DNA of 64,000 nt from Peribacillus muralis (lineage in GTDB: Bacteria > Bacillota > Bacilli > Bacillales > DSM-1321). The position numbers and the translations under genes were made by a program. Where the stretch lies: contig NZ_CP017080.1 in the NCBI RefSeq assembly GCF_001645685.2, forward strand, positions 920,001-984,000. Reading direction: 5' to 3'. Shown here piece after piece: positions 8,970-17,950 of this stretch (positions are counted from its first letter, which is position 1; each line of letters opens with the position of its first letter). Under the pieces are notes generated by a model. That model saw only the letters and a program-made list of their open reading frames with translations. It had not been told where the DNA came from and searched no databases.

Positions 8970-9836
8970 ATGGATGATGTAATGTTGAAGGAAGGGCTAT
9001 CAATCATATCCCGATGTAAAAAAGAAACGGGCGACATTTGGCAAGCACATTTTGGTGCGGCTGCCATTGCTGGTCACTTTTTTGTGAAGGATAATGAACT
9101 GACTGAAAATTTGGCTCAACTTGTTTTTTCGCAGCTGGAATCAATGATCGAGAGTCAGTGTATGGAGAGGAATCAGTATGATCCTGTAAGGGAATGGGAT
9201 ATGGAAAAGGCTGAAGGCAGCATTCTTCAAGCACTTGATAAAACGGTCGATCGACTCCACTGGGTGGGACATAACGTCATTTATGGCGCCATCAGTCTAT
9301 TGGCCCTCCGGGAACTAAAAGAAGGTGGGGCAAAGGCATGCGGCGACCTTTCTGGAATAGGCGATCTTATCCTCTCATTCGAAAACTCGATTCCGGGACG
9401 TTCCTGGATCGGTTATTCGGCTGCTGAAGTCAAAAGGTTCGAAATTACAAAAGAAGATGACATGCCCATGATTGAAAATCCAAATGACCTCTCCCTTTTC
9501 GTGCTGGAGGAATTGGCGTATTTCCCAATCATATATCGAGCGGAATCACATCATGACTTGATAGGACATATGATCACTTTTTCTCACGCATTGAACATAT
9601 TATTCGATGCCGGCCATGTTTCCTTGTTCCATAGAGGGCTCCTGCCTTTGCTCAAACTGGTTAAAGCCCTTCGAGGCAGCAGGGAAGTCAAATTAGGGGA
9701 TGCGATAAAGTTATTTTCACCCGTTGATCAGTTGCCGCTGCAAAAAGCGGCGCGGTCGCAATGGCTGCCAACGGAGTGCGCGTATTGGACAAAGGTCCAT
9801 GGCAGGAATGGTTGGGATTTTGGTCATACCTTTTAA
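8970..9836 (+). CDS. Unrecognised helical, histidine-rich protein
   Basis: A 288-residue protein I do not recognise. It is predicted by eye to be mostly helical and soluble, without signal peptide or membrane spans. Histidines sit in conserved-looking contexts: QAHFGAAAIAGHFF near residues 25-38, LHWVGHNVIYGA near 95-107, ESHHDLIGHMITFSH near 196-210 and DAGHVSLFHRG near 217-227. The even spacing of histidines along helices would suit a metal site, remotely like the questin-oxidase type; this is speculation. GGAAGGGAAGCGG precedes the ATG. It is monocistronic and ends before a bidirectional terminator at 10010. Confidence 0.8.
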   Translation: MDDVMLKEGLSIISRCKKETGDIWQAHFGAAAIAGHFFVKDNELTENLAQLVFSQLESMIESQCMERNQYDPVREWDMEKAEGSILQALDKTVDRLHWVGHNVIYGAISLLALRELKEGGAKACGDLSGIGDLILSFENSIPGRSWIGYSAAEVKRFEITKEDDMPMIENPNDLSLFVLEELAYFPIIYRAESHHDLIGHMITFSHALNILFDAGHVSLFHRGLLPLLKLVKALRGSREVKLGDAIKLFSPVDQLPLQKAARSQWLPTECAYWTKVHGRNGWDFGHTF

Positions 9837-10008
9837 TTTCCTTTTAGTTTTTATGATCATGTAAGACGTGTGGGCAGGGTAAAGGCTCCATACATAGAAA
9901 ATTTTCGCTATATTATAAATCAGTAGCTGTAGGAAAAATGTAAACGAAGGGCAAATGGCGGGAGCAGCCCCTGGAAGCGACAATCAGATTAGTTGCTAAC
10001 ATAATCGA

Positions 10009-10055
10009 AAAAGGAAAAGCGTCCCGGATTTAAATCGAGAACGCTTTTCCTTTTT
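10009..10055. terminator. Bidirectional terminator
   Basis: AAAAAGGAAAAGCGT and ACGCTTTTCCTTTTT form a long stem flanked by A-runs and T-runs, so it can end transcription from the His-rich gene on the plus strand and from the converging endopeptidase gene on the minus strand. Confidence 0.85.
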
Positions 10056-10083
10056 CAGTTGAATGGAGGTAGTTAAAGCTAGA

Positions 10084-11280
10084 TCAGTTCAGGACACGAA
10101 CCGCTTTTACGAATCGGGGTCCCCAGTAAGAACTGTTGATGTTTGCATAAGAAACGCCGTTGGATGTGGCAGCATTAAGCATTTGTCCATTACCAGCATA
10201 AATGCCGACATGATTGATTACGCCATCATCATTCGTATCAAAAAATACTAAATCGCCTTTTTGAAGGTTGTTCGAAGATACGGATGCACCTGCCCGGGAT
10301 TGAGCCAATGATGTTCGGGGCAGGGAGATGCCTGCAGCCTGGAATGCTTTTAAAGTGAATGAAGAACAATCAAAAACGTCAGTTCGTGATGTGCTCGCCC
10401 CATACATATATTTAGCTCCCATATATTTAGCACCAGCAGTCAAAACTGCATTCACTTTGGCAGATTTTGTCGTCGATATCGATGGTTTATTAGCTGCTGA
10501 GGATAGGGACTTTCCGGAAACAATGATGCTTTGGCCGATTTTTATGCGATTTGAATTGGTAATCGCAGGGTTTAATTTAAGCAAGGCATTTAGCGATAAG
10601 TTATATTTTTTTGCAATGGAAGATAAACTATCTCCCAGTTTGACCACATGTTTTTTTTCGGAAGTCTCCTTATTCACATTGCTGCCGTTGTTCATGGTGG
10701 TGATTGTGACCTTCAAGACTTGTCCAGGAAAAATCAATGATTCCGTCAAGCGATTTACAGATTTTAATTGTTGGAGAGTCATATTTTTAGCTTTGGCAAT
10801 TTGACCGAGGGTATCCCCGGATTTGACTGTGTAAGTACCGGTTGAGCCGCTTTTGCTGGCATTCGAGTTAGTTGGGATGGCTTGTCCGGAAACACGGATG
10901 GTTTGGCCGATATAAATGCGATCTGAATTGGAAATCGTGGGGTTTAATTTAAGTAAGGCACTAAGGGAAAGATTATTTCTTTTAGCGATTGTAGATAAAC
11001 TATCCCCCAGTTTAACTACGTATTTCGTCGTTGTATCGCTACTTTTATTCGTATTTTTGTTAGGGCCATTAATCTTTAAGACTTGCCCAGGATAAATGAG
11101 GCTGCCAGTCAAGTGGTTGGCGGCTTTTAGCTCCAGGACAGTTGTTTGATTGGCTCTGGAAATTTTATCAAGGGTATCCCCGGATTTAACTTGATATGTG
11201 CTGGCATAAGCTGAACTGCTAGCGAATAAGGTCCCTGCAATGGTACCTGCAAGAATGAAAGAGTTTTTCGAATTGTTCAT
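10084..11280 (-). CDS. LysM / NlpC-P60 peptidoglycan D,L-endopeptidase (LytE/LytF-type)
   Basis: Secreted cell-wall hydrolase, 398 residues. The order is a signal peptide ending near SSAYA (about 26), four LysM cell-wall-binding repeats (YQVKSGDTLDKISR, YVVKLGDSLSTIAK, YTVKSGDTLGQIAK, HVVKLGDSLSSIAK), a Ser/Thr-rich linker, and a C-terminal NlpC/P60 domain with the catalytic cysteine at about residue 305 in DCSSF and the histidine in NHVGIY. The LysM repeats alternate between two types (1 and 3, 2 and 4), indicating duplication of a two-repeat block. The family cuts D-gamma-glutamyl-meso-diaminopimelate bonds and works in cell separation or elongation. AGGAGG lies before the ATG. It is transcribed alone. 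Confidence 0.92.
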   Translation of the reverse strand: MNNSKNSFILAGTIAGTLFASSSAYASTYQVKSGDTLDKISRANQTTVLELKAANHLTGSLIYPGQVLKINGPNKNTNKSSDTTTKYVVKLGDSLSTIAKRNNLSLSALLKLNPTISNSDRIYIGQTIRVSGQAIPTNSNASKSGSTGTYTVKSGDTLGQIAKAKNMTLQQLKSVNRLTESLIFPGQVLKVTITTMNNGSNVNKETSEKKHVVKLGDSLSSIAKKYNLSLNALLKLNPAITNSNRIKIGQSIIVSGKSLSSAANKPSISTTKSAKVNAVLTAGAKYMGAKYMYGASTSRTDVFDCSSFTLKAFQAAGISLPRTSLAQSRAGASVSSNNLQKGDLVFFDTNDDGVINHVGIYAGNGQMLNAATSNGVSYANINSSYWGPRFVKAVRVLN

Positions 11281-11398
11281 TTAGGAAAGTTCCTCCTGAT
11301 GTGGTAAATAAATATGCAACATTTATAATTATAAGGCTATAGGGAGGAAAAACCATGATATTTTTAATAAAATATTATTTTTCAATATTTTGATTGTT

Positions 11399-12499
11399 CT
11401 ATTTTTTTAGCCCCTTCATGAATATAATGATGACGATTAATAAGGGCACAACTATTTGAAGAGGTACATGCAAAAGGACTGGTATAAGTTCAAGGCCAAT
11501 TTTTACATGGAGGGAATTATTGTCCGAGTATAAATAAGATAAGGCGATAATGGCAATAAAGATCGAGGAAACAAGACCATTGTCATTCACTTTCCATTTA
11601 TTCATGCAATCCTTGGCAACAAAAATGGCTGCAAAAGTGAATACGGTAATTTTAAAATAGCAGCCAATCATGAAAATGATGACAGCCATTATATCCAAGC
11701 GCTGGAAAAAACCAATCAAGCCAATATGTTCTATCGTCGTAACAAGTGGATAAGAATAAGATTTTGCCAAATCAGGGTGTAATACGCCAATCGTTAGGAA
11801 AGAGAAAATGGATAGTAAAAACATTGAAAGGATAATGACGATGCTGCCGCCTTTTGACAATGCCTTTTTCTCCTTCAAAAATGGGAGCAACGCTAAAAAA
11901 ACAACCAATTCACCATAAGGAAACGTGACTAGTGTAGGGAAGACGGACTTTATGATCTTATTGACGTCCAATGAATGGAAGGGCAGTATATAATCAATGT
12001 GAAAATTGCTGCTTAATACAATGAAAAACGGGATGAGCAAGAGAAATAAAATGGTGACGAACCCGAAAATCACAGCTGACCGTACAAATGGCTCGAGTCC
12101 TTTTGAATACGTATAGATAATGATTAAGAGGATGGTGAATTTTATGAAGAAGGGATGCATATTGTGCAGCAATGTACTATTGATGAAATGGACGATATCA
12201 TTTAACACCCTGGATGCGATGTATGCAAAATAGACGATATAGATAAAGGAAATGATGAATCCAAGATGCTTGCCGAATTGGGCAGTAAGTATATGGTTAA
12301 GACCTTGATGGCCATTTTCATTCCAGATATAAATGTATAGATTGAATAGAAACAAGCCCGTTATGCCTGCAAGCAAATTCGCCAGCCATGAATATTCACC
12401 TGCATCAAGCCCAAGTCCTAAAATGATGGCGCTCCCAAGGAGGAATAGCACCATTACAAACTGCATTTCTATGATTCCAACTAAGGGTTTTCCCCTCAT
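11399..12499 (-). CDS. Spore germinant-receptor B subunit (GerAB/GerKB family)
   Basis: Inner-membrane subunit of a spore germinant receptor, a member of the amino-acid/polyamine/organocation superfamily with about ten membrane spans. The 366-residue hydrophobic protein shows the family pattern from GIIEMQFVMVLFLLGSAIIL at the N-terminus to VPLQIVVPLLIVIIIFMKG at the end. The family binds germinants such as amino acids. ATG 12499 is chosen because AGAGGTG sits just upstream and one base separates it from the gerC stop; a GTG at 12508 in the same frame would overlap gerC. It is third in an A-C-B operon, the order of B. subtilis gerK. The germinant is unknown. Confidence 0.9.
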   Translation of the reverse strand: MRGKPLVGIIEMQFVMVLFLLGSAIILGLGLDAGEYSWLANLLAGITGLFLFNLYIYIWNENGHQGLNHILTAQFGKHLGFIISFIYIVYFAYIASRVLNDIVHFINSTLLHNMHPFFIKFTILLIIIYTYSKGLEPFVRSAVIFGFVTILFLLLIPFFIVLSSNFHIDYILPFHSLDVNKIIKSVFPTLVTFPYGELVVFLALLPFLKEKKALSKGGSIVIILSMFLLSIFSFLTIGVLHPDLAKSYSYPLVTTIEHIGLIGFFQRLDIMAVIIFMIGCYFKITVFTFAAIFVAKDCMNKWKVNDNGLVSSIFIAIIALSYLYSDNNSLHVKIGLELIPVLLHVPLQIVVPLLIVIIIFMKGLKK

Positions 12500-12500
12500 A

Positions 12501-13670
12501 TTAGTCACCTCTTGACTTGTAATTTCCTACATTCTGTATGGTGATATTAGAATGGACCTCCAATTGGGCATTCTTGATGCTTGTTGCCCACTCTTCTTTC
12601 AGGTTATTCCATAACTTGGGCTCATTATTTTCTATGGAATGACCTAATCCAAATGGATCTAGTCCATAGCTTTGGGCAATGGAAAGGATCTTGTTTTCCT
12701 TGCTCTGTATCGTTTTATTGATTTGCATTTCTAGCTGGCTGATCGTTTCAGGCTCTTTCAGGTTTCCATGGCAGTTGTACTGACGTATGTCTCCTGTTAG
12801 ATTAAGGGTGTATTGAAAAATGTAATTATTTTCGACCCTCTTGTATTCTTTCTTCTTGACATGACCATTGAATAATTTGAAGGCGAATTTTTTTGAACCT
12901 TCTGGACAGGTGGATTCGATTATGAATCCTGAAGATTTTCCGTTAAGTAATTGAAGAAATAAAGAATCCCGGTAATCCAGGAATTTTTTCAGGTTCTCAT
13001 TCTTAAATAATCCAAACCCGCCAAATACAATGTGGGCAGGGTTTGTTGTATTGAGATTGCCACGTTTCCTTCCTTTTTGAAGATCGCCTTTCAATTCGAT
13101 ATAAGGTAATGAAATATCTTTGCCGTCCTCCAATAAGTCCACTTTTATTTCGCTCGCATTGTTTAAGGCATGTCTTCCCAATTTATTCAATGTATTCGTA
13201 ATCTCAAGGGCAGAATAGCCTTCAACAGGTGAAAATATTTCCAATAACTCACTTGCTTTGTTTCCTTTAGTGGTAATGATTAATGCATTAGCTGGAATAT
13301 CGGGAGAATGCAGGATATATTCAACGATTTCTTTCGTTTTGCCCTTCCGTGCCAATTCTTCCCCCAACACAATGATTTGCTCTTGTTTTAAGTCCAGGTA
13401 CCTCGATGTATTCATCGATATCTTTTCCAATGCCGTATCTATCGTTTTTCCTCTGGCCTTATACACGATGTAAGGGGAGTTGTTCAATAGCTTTTCACCG
13501 GAAATCTCTCCTGGATTGATAAGTTGCAAGGAGACGACGTAGCCTTCCTTTTCATAGTCAATTCCAAGTGCAAATGAAAAGGACGTTTGGTTCAATTCAT
13601 GCTTATCCTCTTGAGAGAAGAAAATGGATGCAACGGATAAAATGATAAAAATTATATAGAGGTATTTCAT
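12501..13670 (-). CDS. Spore germinant-receptor C subunit (Ger(x)C family), no lipobox cysteine
   Basis: The 389-residue middle gene of the ger operon. The body matches the Ger(x)C family: FALGIDYEKEGYVVSLQLINPGE near 32-54, a SxRYLDLKQEQIIVLGEELA-like segment near 109, and a C-terminal domain with QSYGLDPFGLGHSI and W. The N-terminus is hydrophobic (residues 3-18), but where family members have a Cys-Trp lipobox junction this protein reads FFSQEDKHEL: no cysteine occurs in the first 30 residues. It may therefore not be lipidated and may stay anchored by its uncleaved N-terminal helix. The start ATG overlaps the gerA stop by four bases (ATGA). Confidence 0.88.
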   Translation of the reverse strand: MKYLYIIFIILSVASIFFSQEDKHELNQTSFSFALGIDYEKEGYVVSLQLINPGEISGEKLLNNSPYIVYKARGKTIDTALEKISMNTSRYLDLKQEQIIVLGEELARKGKTKEIVEYILHSPDIPANALIITTKGNKASELLEIFSPVEGYSALEITNTLNKLGRHALNNASEIKVDLLEDGKDISLPYIELKGDLQKGRKRGNLNTTNPAHIVFGGFGLFKNENLKKFLDYRDSLFLQLLNGKSSGFIIESTCPEGSKKFAFKLFNGHVKKKEYKRVENNYIFQYTLNLTGDIRQYNCHGNLKEPETISQLEMQINKTIQSKENKILSIAQSYGLDPFGLGHSIENNEPKLWNNLKEEWATSIKNAQLEVHSNITIQNVGNYKSRGD

Positions 13671-15151
13671 TCATTTCCCTCATTTTTTTGATTATTGTTC
13701 AGGTCATCTTTGCTGTATTTTTTTGTTGTGCCGATAATTTTTTTTAATGGAAGCCGAACGAATGTGTCCTTTAAATCGACTGTTTTTACGGGAGCGATGG
13801 GGGATAGGTAGGGGACCCCGAAGCTTTTTAAACTGCATAAATGATTAACCAGGACAAATGTGCCGAGCATGATTCCATAAATGCCGAATATACTTGCTAA
13901 AAACACGAAAATAAACCGGATCATTTTAACGCTATTGGCAAAGGGGTGTATCGGTACGGCGAAATTCAATACATACGTAGCTGAAACGACGACTAATGAA
14001 GCAAGCTGGACCAATCCTGCATCAGCAGCGGATTGACCTAATATTAATGTTCCGATGATGGAAAATGCTAACGTGATTCCAGTGGGCAATCGTATCGAAC
14101 TCTCTAAAACCACTTGAAATAATAACATGAACACGATCACTTCCAGTACTACAGGTAAAGGAACGATTTGGCGCTGGGCTGCCAAATTAATCAATAGTTC
14201 ACTTGGGATCAATTCCTGGTGGAACAAGGTAAAGGCAATGTAAAATGGGATTAAATAAATGGATACGATGAAAGAAAAAATCCTTATCAATCGGGTCATT
14301 TCGAACAATGATTTTTCATAATAGTCTTCAGGTGATTGCAAGAATTGAATGAATAGAGCAGGAACGATCAGGACGTTTGGAGATCCGTCACAAACTATCG
14401 CAATCTTCCCCTCCAATACATGACCAGAGGTAACATCCGGACGCTCCGTGGTGAATACCAAGGGAAAGGATGTTATCTGATCGCCGCTGATGCTTTCTTC
14501 TATATAGGAAGAATCCAAGATGGATGAAAGCTCGATCGAGTGCAATCTGTCCCTGAGGGTTTCCAATATTTCATGATCGACCTTATCTGCTAGATACATA
14601 AGGGAAATACTTGTATTCGTTTCCTCTCCAATCGTTTGTTCTTCGATCACTAAGTTTTCATTTTTAAGGCATCTCTTTATTAGTGAAATATTATTTTTAG
14701 CAAGTTCCGTAAAACCGATTTGTGGCCCTTTCAATACGCGCTGGGACTGGGGAAAAGTAAACGCTCTGTCCTTCCAGTCTTCTGTATCAGCGGAAAGGCA
14801 TTGATTGAATCCGTCAATCAGTACGATCGTCTTTCCGTTCGTCAGGTGACTGATGAGGTCATTCATCGCATAAATGACCTGGATATTGGCTATTTCAATC
14901 GTATTGGTAATATCATGGATTGGATGAACAGCAGACATTTCGTTCATTTGTAGCAATGGACGCAAAATATGCTCCTGAATGGCAGCCTTATCAGCGATGG
15001 TTTCTAAATAAATCATGCAAATTTCCTTCTTCACCTCTAATAACGGTGGGGAAATCATTCGGATGATCAATTCCTTATTCAGTTGGAAGGATTGCTTTAT
15101 GGTAGCGATATTGGCTTTTAGGGAATCCGATAAATTTTCCATACTCTTCAT
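13667..15151 (-). CDS. Spore germinant-receptor A subunit (GerA/GerKA family)
   Basis: The 494-residue A subunit. It has a soluble N-terminal half (about 1-280) and a membrane half with about five spans (FSFIVSIYLIPFYIAFTLF, VVLEVIVFMLLFQVVLESSI and others). Family landmarks seen include a EGKIAIVCDGSPNVLIVPALF stretch near 257-277 (cut here to the central residues), LPTGITLAFSIIGTLILGQS near 354-373 and the tail PLKKIIGTTKKYSKDD. With GerC and GerB it forms the inner-membrane germinant receptor of the dormant spore. AAGGGG lies 7 bases before the ATG. A sigma-G-like promoter is seen upstream, as expected for forespore expression. Confidence 0.92.
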   Translation of the reverse strand: MKSMENLSDSLKANIATIKQSFQLNKELIIRMISPPLLEVKKEICMIYLETIADKAAIQEHILRPLLQMNEMSAVHPIHDITNTIEIANIQVIYAMNDLISHLTNGKTIVLIDGFNQCLSADTEDWKDRAFTFPQSQRVLKGPQIGFTELAKNNISLIKRCLKNENLVIEEQTIGEETNTSISLMYLADKVDHEILETLRDRLHSIELSSILDSSYIEESISGDQITSFPLVFTTERPDVTSGHVLEGKIAIVCDGSPNVLIVPALFIQFLQSPEDYYEKSLFEMTRLIRIFSFIVSIYLIPFYIAFTLFHQELIPSELLINLAAQRQIVPLPVVLEVIVFMLLFQVVLESSIRLPTGITLAFSIIGTLILGQSAADAGLVQLASLVVVSATYVLNFAVPIHPFANSVKMIRFIFVFLASIFGIYGIMLGTFVLVNHLCSLKSFGVPYLSPIAPVKTVDLKDTFVRLPLKKIIGTTKKYSKDDLNNNQKNEGNE

Positions 15152-15179
15152 GGTTTTTCCCCTTGTTTTCTTTTGAGGT

Positions 15180-15208
15180 TAATATAACCAATTTCCTGTT
15201 GAATATTC
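15180..15208 (-). promoter_or_regulatory. Possible sigma-G promoter of the ger operon
   Basis: Read on the minus strand, GAATA (-35) and TATATTA (-10, consensus CATNNTA) are separated by 17 bases and end 28 bases before the gerA start. Germinant-receptor operons are known to be transcribed by sigma-G in the forespore. The -10 match is imperfect. Confidence 0.35.
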
Positions 15209-15302
15209 CCATCGGTCACGATCGGCTCATGACTTCCTTGATTTTTACTCACTGAAGGGTATGATTAGAATATAGTTGAAATGAATGGTTAAGGTGAGGT
15301 CG

Positions 15303-16043
15303 ATGATGAAGAAAATACTAAAATATGGTTTTATAAGTGTGATAGCTGTCGTATTGATTGCTTTTGGCGGGTTCTATATTTGGTCTGAGCAAACCTATAA
15401 ACCAACCGAGCAGTTGCATGCTTTAGTCAACGAGAAGGAATGGAAGGCTCAAGACGGCTTTGTCACCGTTGAACCTGACAAAAGCAATGGGACCGGGATC
15501 ATCTTATATCCCGGAGCCAAAGTTGAGCCTGAAGCCTATGCATATTATGCAAAGCAATTGGCAGCGGAAGGGTACACGGTCATGGTTGCGGACGTTGCCT
15601 TTCATTTTGCCCTATTGGATATGAACAAGGCAGCAGATGCTAAAAAGCTATTCCCGCAAATGAAACATTGGTATATCGGAGGTCATTCCTTAGGGGGCGT
15701 GGCGGCCGCCTCTTACGCTTATAAGCATCAGGATGAGGTGGAAGGGATTATCTTCCTTGGATCTTACCCAAGTAACTCAAGTGACTTTGCCGAAACAGAT
15801 ATGCCGATCCTTTCCTTGTACGCTGAATACGATGGACTGTCAACTGTAGAAAAAATTAAAGGAACTAAGCACTTGCTATCAAAAGAAACGACCATGCATG
15901 AAATCAAAGGGGGAAATCATGCCCAATTTGGAATGTACGGTAAACAAAAAGGGGATAAAGAAGCCAAAATCTCCGCAAGCGAACAACAACGGGAAATGGC
16001 CATGACCACAAAGAAATGGCTTGATGAGCTTGAAAAGAAATAA
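15303..16043 (+). CDS. Membrane-anchored alpha/beta hydrolase
   Basis: A 246-residue protein with an N-terminal membrane segment (YGFISVIAVVLIAFGGFYIW) that probably acts as an uncleaved anchor facing outward. Its catalytic domain shows the nucleophile elbow GGHSLGG near residue 132-138, an aspartate in LYAEYDGLS near 181-189 and a histidine in GGNHAQFG near 203-210, a complete Ser-Asp-His triad. The substrate is unknown. The frame opens at 15285, but AAGGTGAGG sits 4-12 bases before ATG 15303, so this start is preferred. It is divergent from the ger operon and ends in a strong shared terminator. Confidence 0.85.
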   Translation: MMKKILKYGFISVIAVVLIAFGGFYIWSEQTYKPTEQLHALVNEKEWKAQDGFVTVEPDKSNGTGIILYPGAKVEPEAYAYYAKQLAAEGYTVMVADVAFHFALLDMNKAADAKKLFPQMKHWYIGGHSLGGVAAASYAYKHQDEVEGIIFLGSYPSNSSDFAETDMPILSLYAEYDGLSTVEKIKGTKHLLSKETTMHEIKGGNHAQFGMYGKQKGDKEAKISASEQQREMAMTTKKWLDELEKK

Positions 16044-16160
16044 CGTGAGCGTTAAATGCGACAGGACCTTGATCAGGAAGGTCCGCCAAAGAAAAGGCTT
16101 CATAGGCATAGGCGGCACTCCTGTATAAAACAAATGACGTTCCGGGCGAATGTCATCGCA

Positions 16161-16219
16161 AAAACCAAAAAAACTGGAGGCAACTCGAATTGGGTTTGCC
16201 TCCAGTTTTTTTGGTTTTA
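16161..16219. terminator. Strong bidirectional terminator
   Basis: ACTGGAGGCAAAC-type arms (CTGGAGGCAA / TTTGCCTCCAG) are flanked by AAAACCAAAAAA on one side and TTTTTTTGGTTTT on the other. It ends both the hydrolase gene (plus) and ycgQ (minus), and overlaps the last bases of ycgQ. Confidence 0.9.
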
Positions 16220-17053
16220 GTATTGTCTATACACATAGGGGTCATCAGGTTCAGCCATTTTGCTTTTGGATGAAACCTTGAGTACTGGTATGGTTTTCTT
16301 GAATGGCTGATAATACATAGTTTCCACCTCACCTGTCACGGAATACCACTCATCATTTTTAGGATGCTTCCCTTCAGGAAATTCGATTAGCATGCCGAAT
16401 ACTCCGGAGTCAGCGACACAATGAATGACTCCAAAACGAAACAGGAAAATCTGGTTTTTAGCCAAATCGGCTGAATGGTACGAAAATCCTGTCATCGTAA
16501 TTTTTTTACCGGTGAACTTTCCTGGAGAGTAATAGATAGCTTCCAAATCAGTAAGGTAGTTTTTATCGGTCAACTGAAGGCTATCGTGTTTACCTAGGCT
16601 TTTGAGCGATTGATCCATTAAAGTTAAATAGTCATCCTTGCCGTAATAAAGGCTAGTGTCCGGCTGCAGGAATTGATGCTGGCTATATTCATCCGAATCA
16701 TCGTACACCGGAAAATGGAATCCTTTTTTTTCTACGATATTGGAATCCATTGTGGCAACAGGCAAAAAGAGACCAGTGAAGATAGGTAATGAAAAGAGTA
16801 TATACGTAACTGGCTTTTTCCATTTCTTGTTATCTCTGGAGTGGTCATGGCCGCAATGGCAATCATCACACTCCTCCTGATCCTCTTCTTTGAAATATAA
16901 GTAGGCTCCCATTAACGTGAAAATGGCCAGTATATAGATGGCGATCTGCGAAACATAAGAGTACTCCATATTAATGTATTTTGATATATTCCCTGAGGCG
17001 TGTAAGTGCATGAATAAAAAAGTCAGTCCAAGTAAAATGAATAATCTTCCCAT
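16217..17053 (-). CDS. ycgQ: TIGR03943-type membrane protein YcgQ
   Basis: A 278-residue protein with two N-terminal membrane spans, then a His/Cys/Asp-rich loop (DDCHCGHDHS near 63-72), a further span around SLPIFTGLFLPVATM, and an extracytoplasmic C-terminal domain of about 180 residues. It matches the YcgQ family, always paired with a YcgR permease. The metal-binding-looking loop suggests that the pair handles a metal or metal complex, but the substrate is not established. AGAGGGTG precedes the ATG, and it lies 15 bases downstream of ycgR in the same operon. Confidence 0.87.
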   Translation of the reverse strand: MGRLFILLGLTFLFMHLHASGNISKYINMEYSYVSQIAIYILAIFTLMGAYLYFKEEDQEECDDCHCGHDHSRDNKKWKKPVTYILFSLPIFTGLFLPVATMDSNIVEKKGFHFPVYDDSDEYSQHQFLQPDTSLYYGKDDYLTLMDQSLKSLGKHDSLQLTDKNYLTDLEAIYYSPGKFTGKKITMTGFSYHSADLAKNQIFLFRFGVIHCVADSGVFGMLIEFPEGKHPKNDEWYSVTGEVETMYYQPFKKTIPVLKVSSKSKMAEPDDPYVYRQY

Positions 17054-17068
17054 ATAAAAACACCCTCT

Positions 17069-17950
17069 TTAAGAAATAAACAATAAAGTTAAACCAAGTA
17101 CGGCGATGAAGATATAAGCCATCAAACATAATACGAATTTCGTTTTGAATGTACCTAACAGCATGATTGTATTTTTAATATCAAACATGGCCCCAAATAC
17201 TAGGAAAGCAACCAGTGAAGAAGGGGAGAAGGTGCTTCTAAAGGAACTTGCCACAAAGGCATCCGCTTGAGAACATAGTGACATGACATAAGACAAAGCC
17301 ATCATGACCACATTCCCTGAGAGGTTTCCGTGTCCAATTTCAAGCAAAACGGATGTTTTCAAAAAGGTCTGAATGGCAGCGGCCAGGAGTGCACCGATGA
17401 TTAAATACTTTCCTACAGAGAAAAACTCTTCGATTGAATGCTTGAACATCCCTGTTATCTTGCCTTTAGCTGTAAGGGAATGCTGATGTGTATGCGCGAT
17501 GTGTTCAAGTTTAAGCTGATTGGTCTTGAATTGGAAAGAAATGATGACAGAAATCAGTATGACGACCAAAAGTGCAATGCCGCCACGATAGAGAACCATG
17601 CTCCAATCATTCCCAAATGCAATATAAGTTGAAAAAAGAACAATAGGATTCAATATAGGTGCAGAGAGCATAAAGGCTATCGCCGCTGAAAGTGGAACGC
17701 CTTTAGCGATCAAGCGGCGGGTGATCGGGACGATCCCACACTCGCATGCAAGAAAGAAAATTCCTGCTCCTATTGCGGATAAGACAGATAAAATCGGATT
17801 CTTCGGTATGATCCTTGCAATCATCTCTTCCGACACAAAAATTTGGATGATTCCAGAAATAAGGACCCCCAAAAGGATGAAGGGAAGGGATTCTATTAAG
17901 ATGCTGATAAATATCGTATTCATTTGCAAAAGGGTTTGAACGTTCATCAT
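17069..17950 (-). CDS. ycgR: Permease YcgR (UPF0718/ArsP-like)
   Basis: A 293-residue permease with about eight membrane spans. Seen: ESLPFILLGVLISGIIQIF near 19-37, FFLACECGIVPITRRLIAKG near 65-84 with a conserved cysteine pair region, and MLSAPILNPIVLFSTY near 93-108. These belong to the predicted-permease family that also contains the organoarsenical exporter ArsP. A central cytoplasmic loop is histidine-rich (LEHIAHTHQHS). It is first in a two-gene operon with ycgQ. GGGAGGTGG precedes a double ATG; the first is used. The transported substrate is unknown. Confidence 0.87.
   Translation of the reverse strand: MMNVQTLLQMNTIFISILIESLPFILLGVLISGIIQIFVSEEMIARIIPKNPILSVLSAIGAGIFFLACECGIVPITRRLIAKGVPLSAAIAFMLSAPILNPIVLFSTYIAFGNDWSMVLYRGGIALLVVILISVIISFQFKTNQLKLEHIAHTHQHSLTAKGKITGMFKHSIEEFFSVGKYLIIGALLAAAIQTFLKTSVLLEIGHGNLSGNVVMMALSYVMSLCSQADAFVASSFRSTFSPSSLVAFLVFGAMFDIKNTIMLLGTFKTKFVLCLMAYIFIAVLGLTLLFIS

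Noticed and set aside
10328..10804. 158-codon plus-strand frame inside the endopeptidase gene
   Set aside because: It is antisense to conserved LysM and NlpC/P60 sequence and has no ribosome-binding site.
15180..16219. Phage or transposon borders in the 15-23 kb part
   Set aside because: No integrase, terminal repeats or attachment-site duplications were found; tRNA-Gly has no adjacent integrase or duplicated 3' end.
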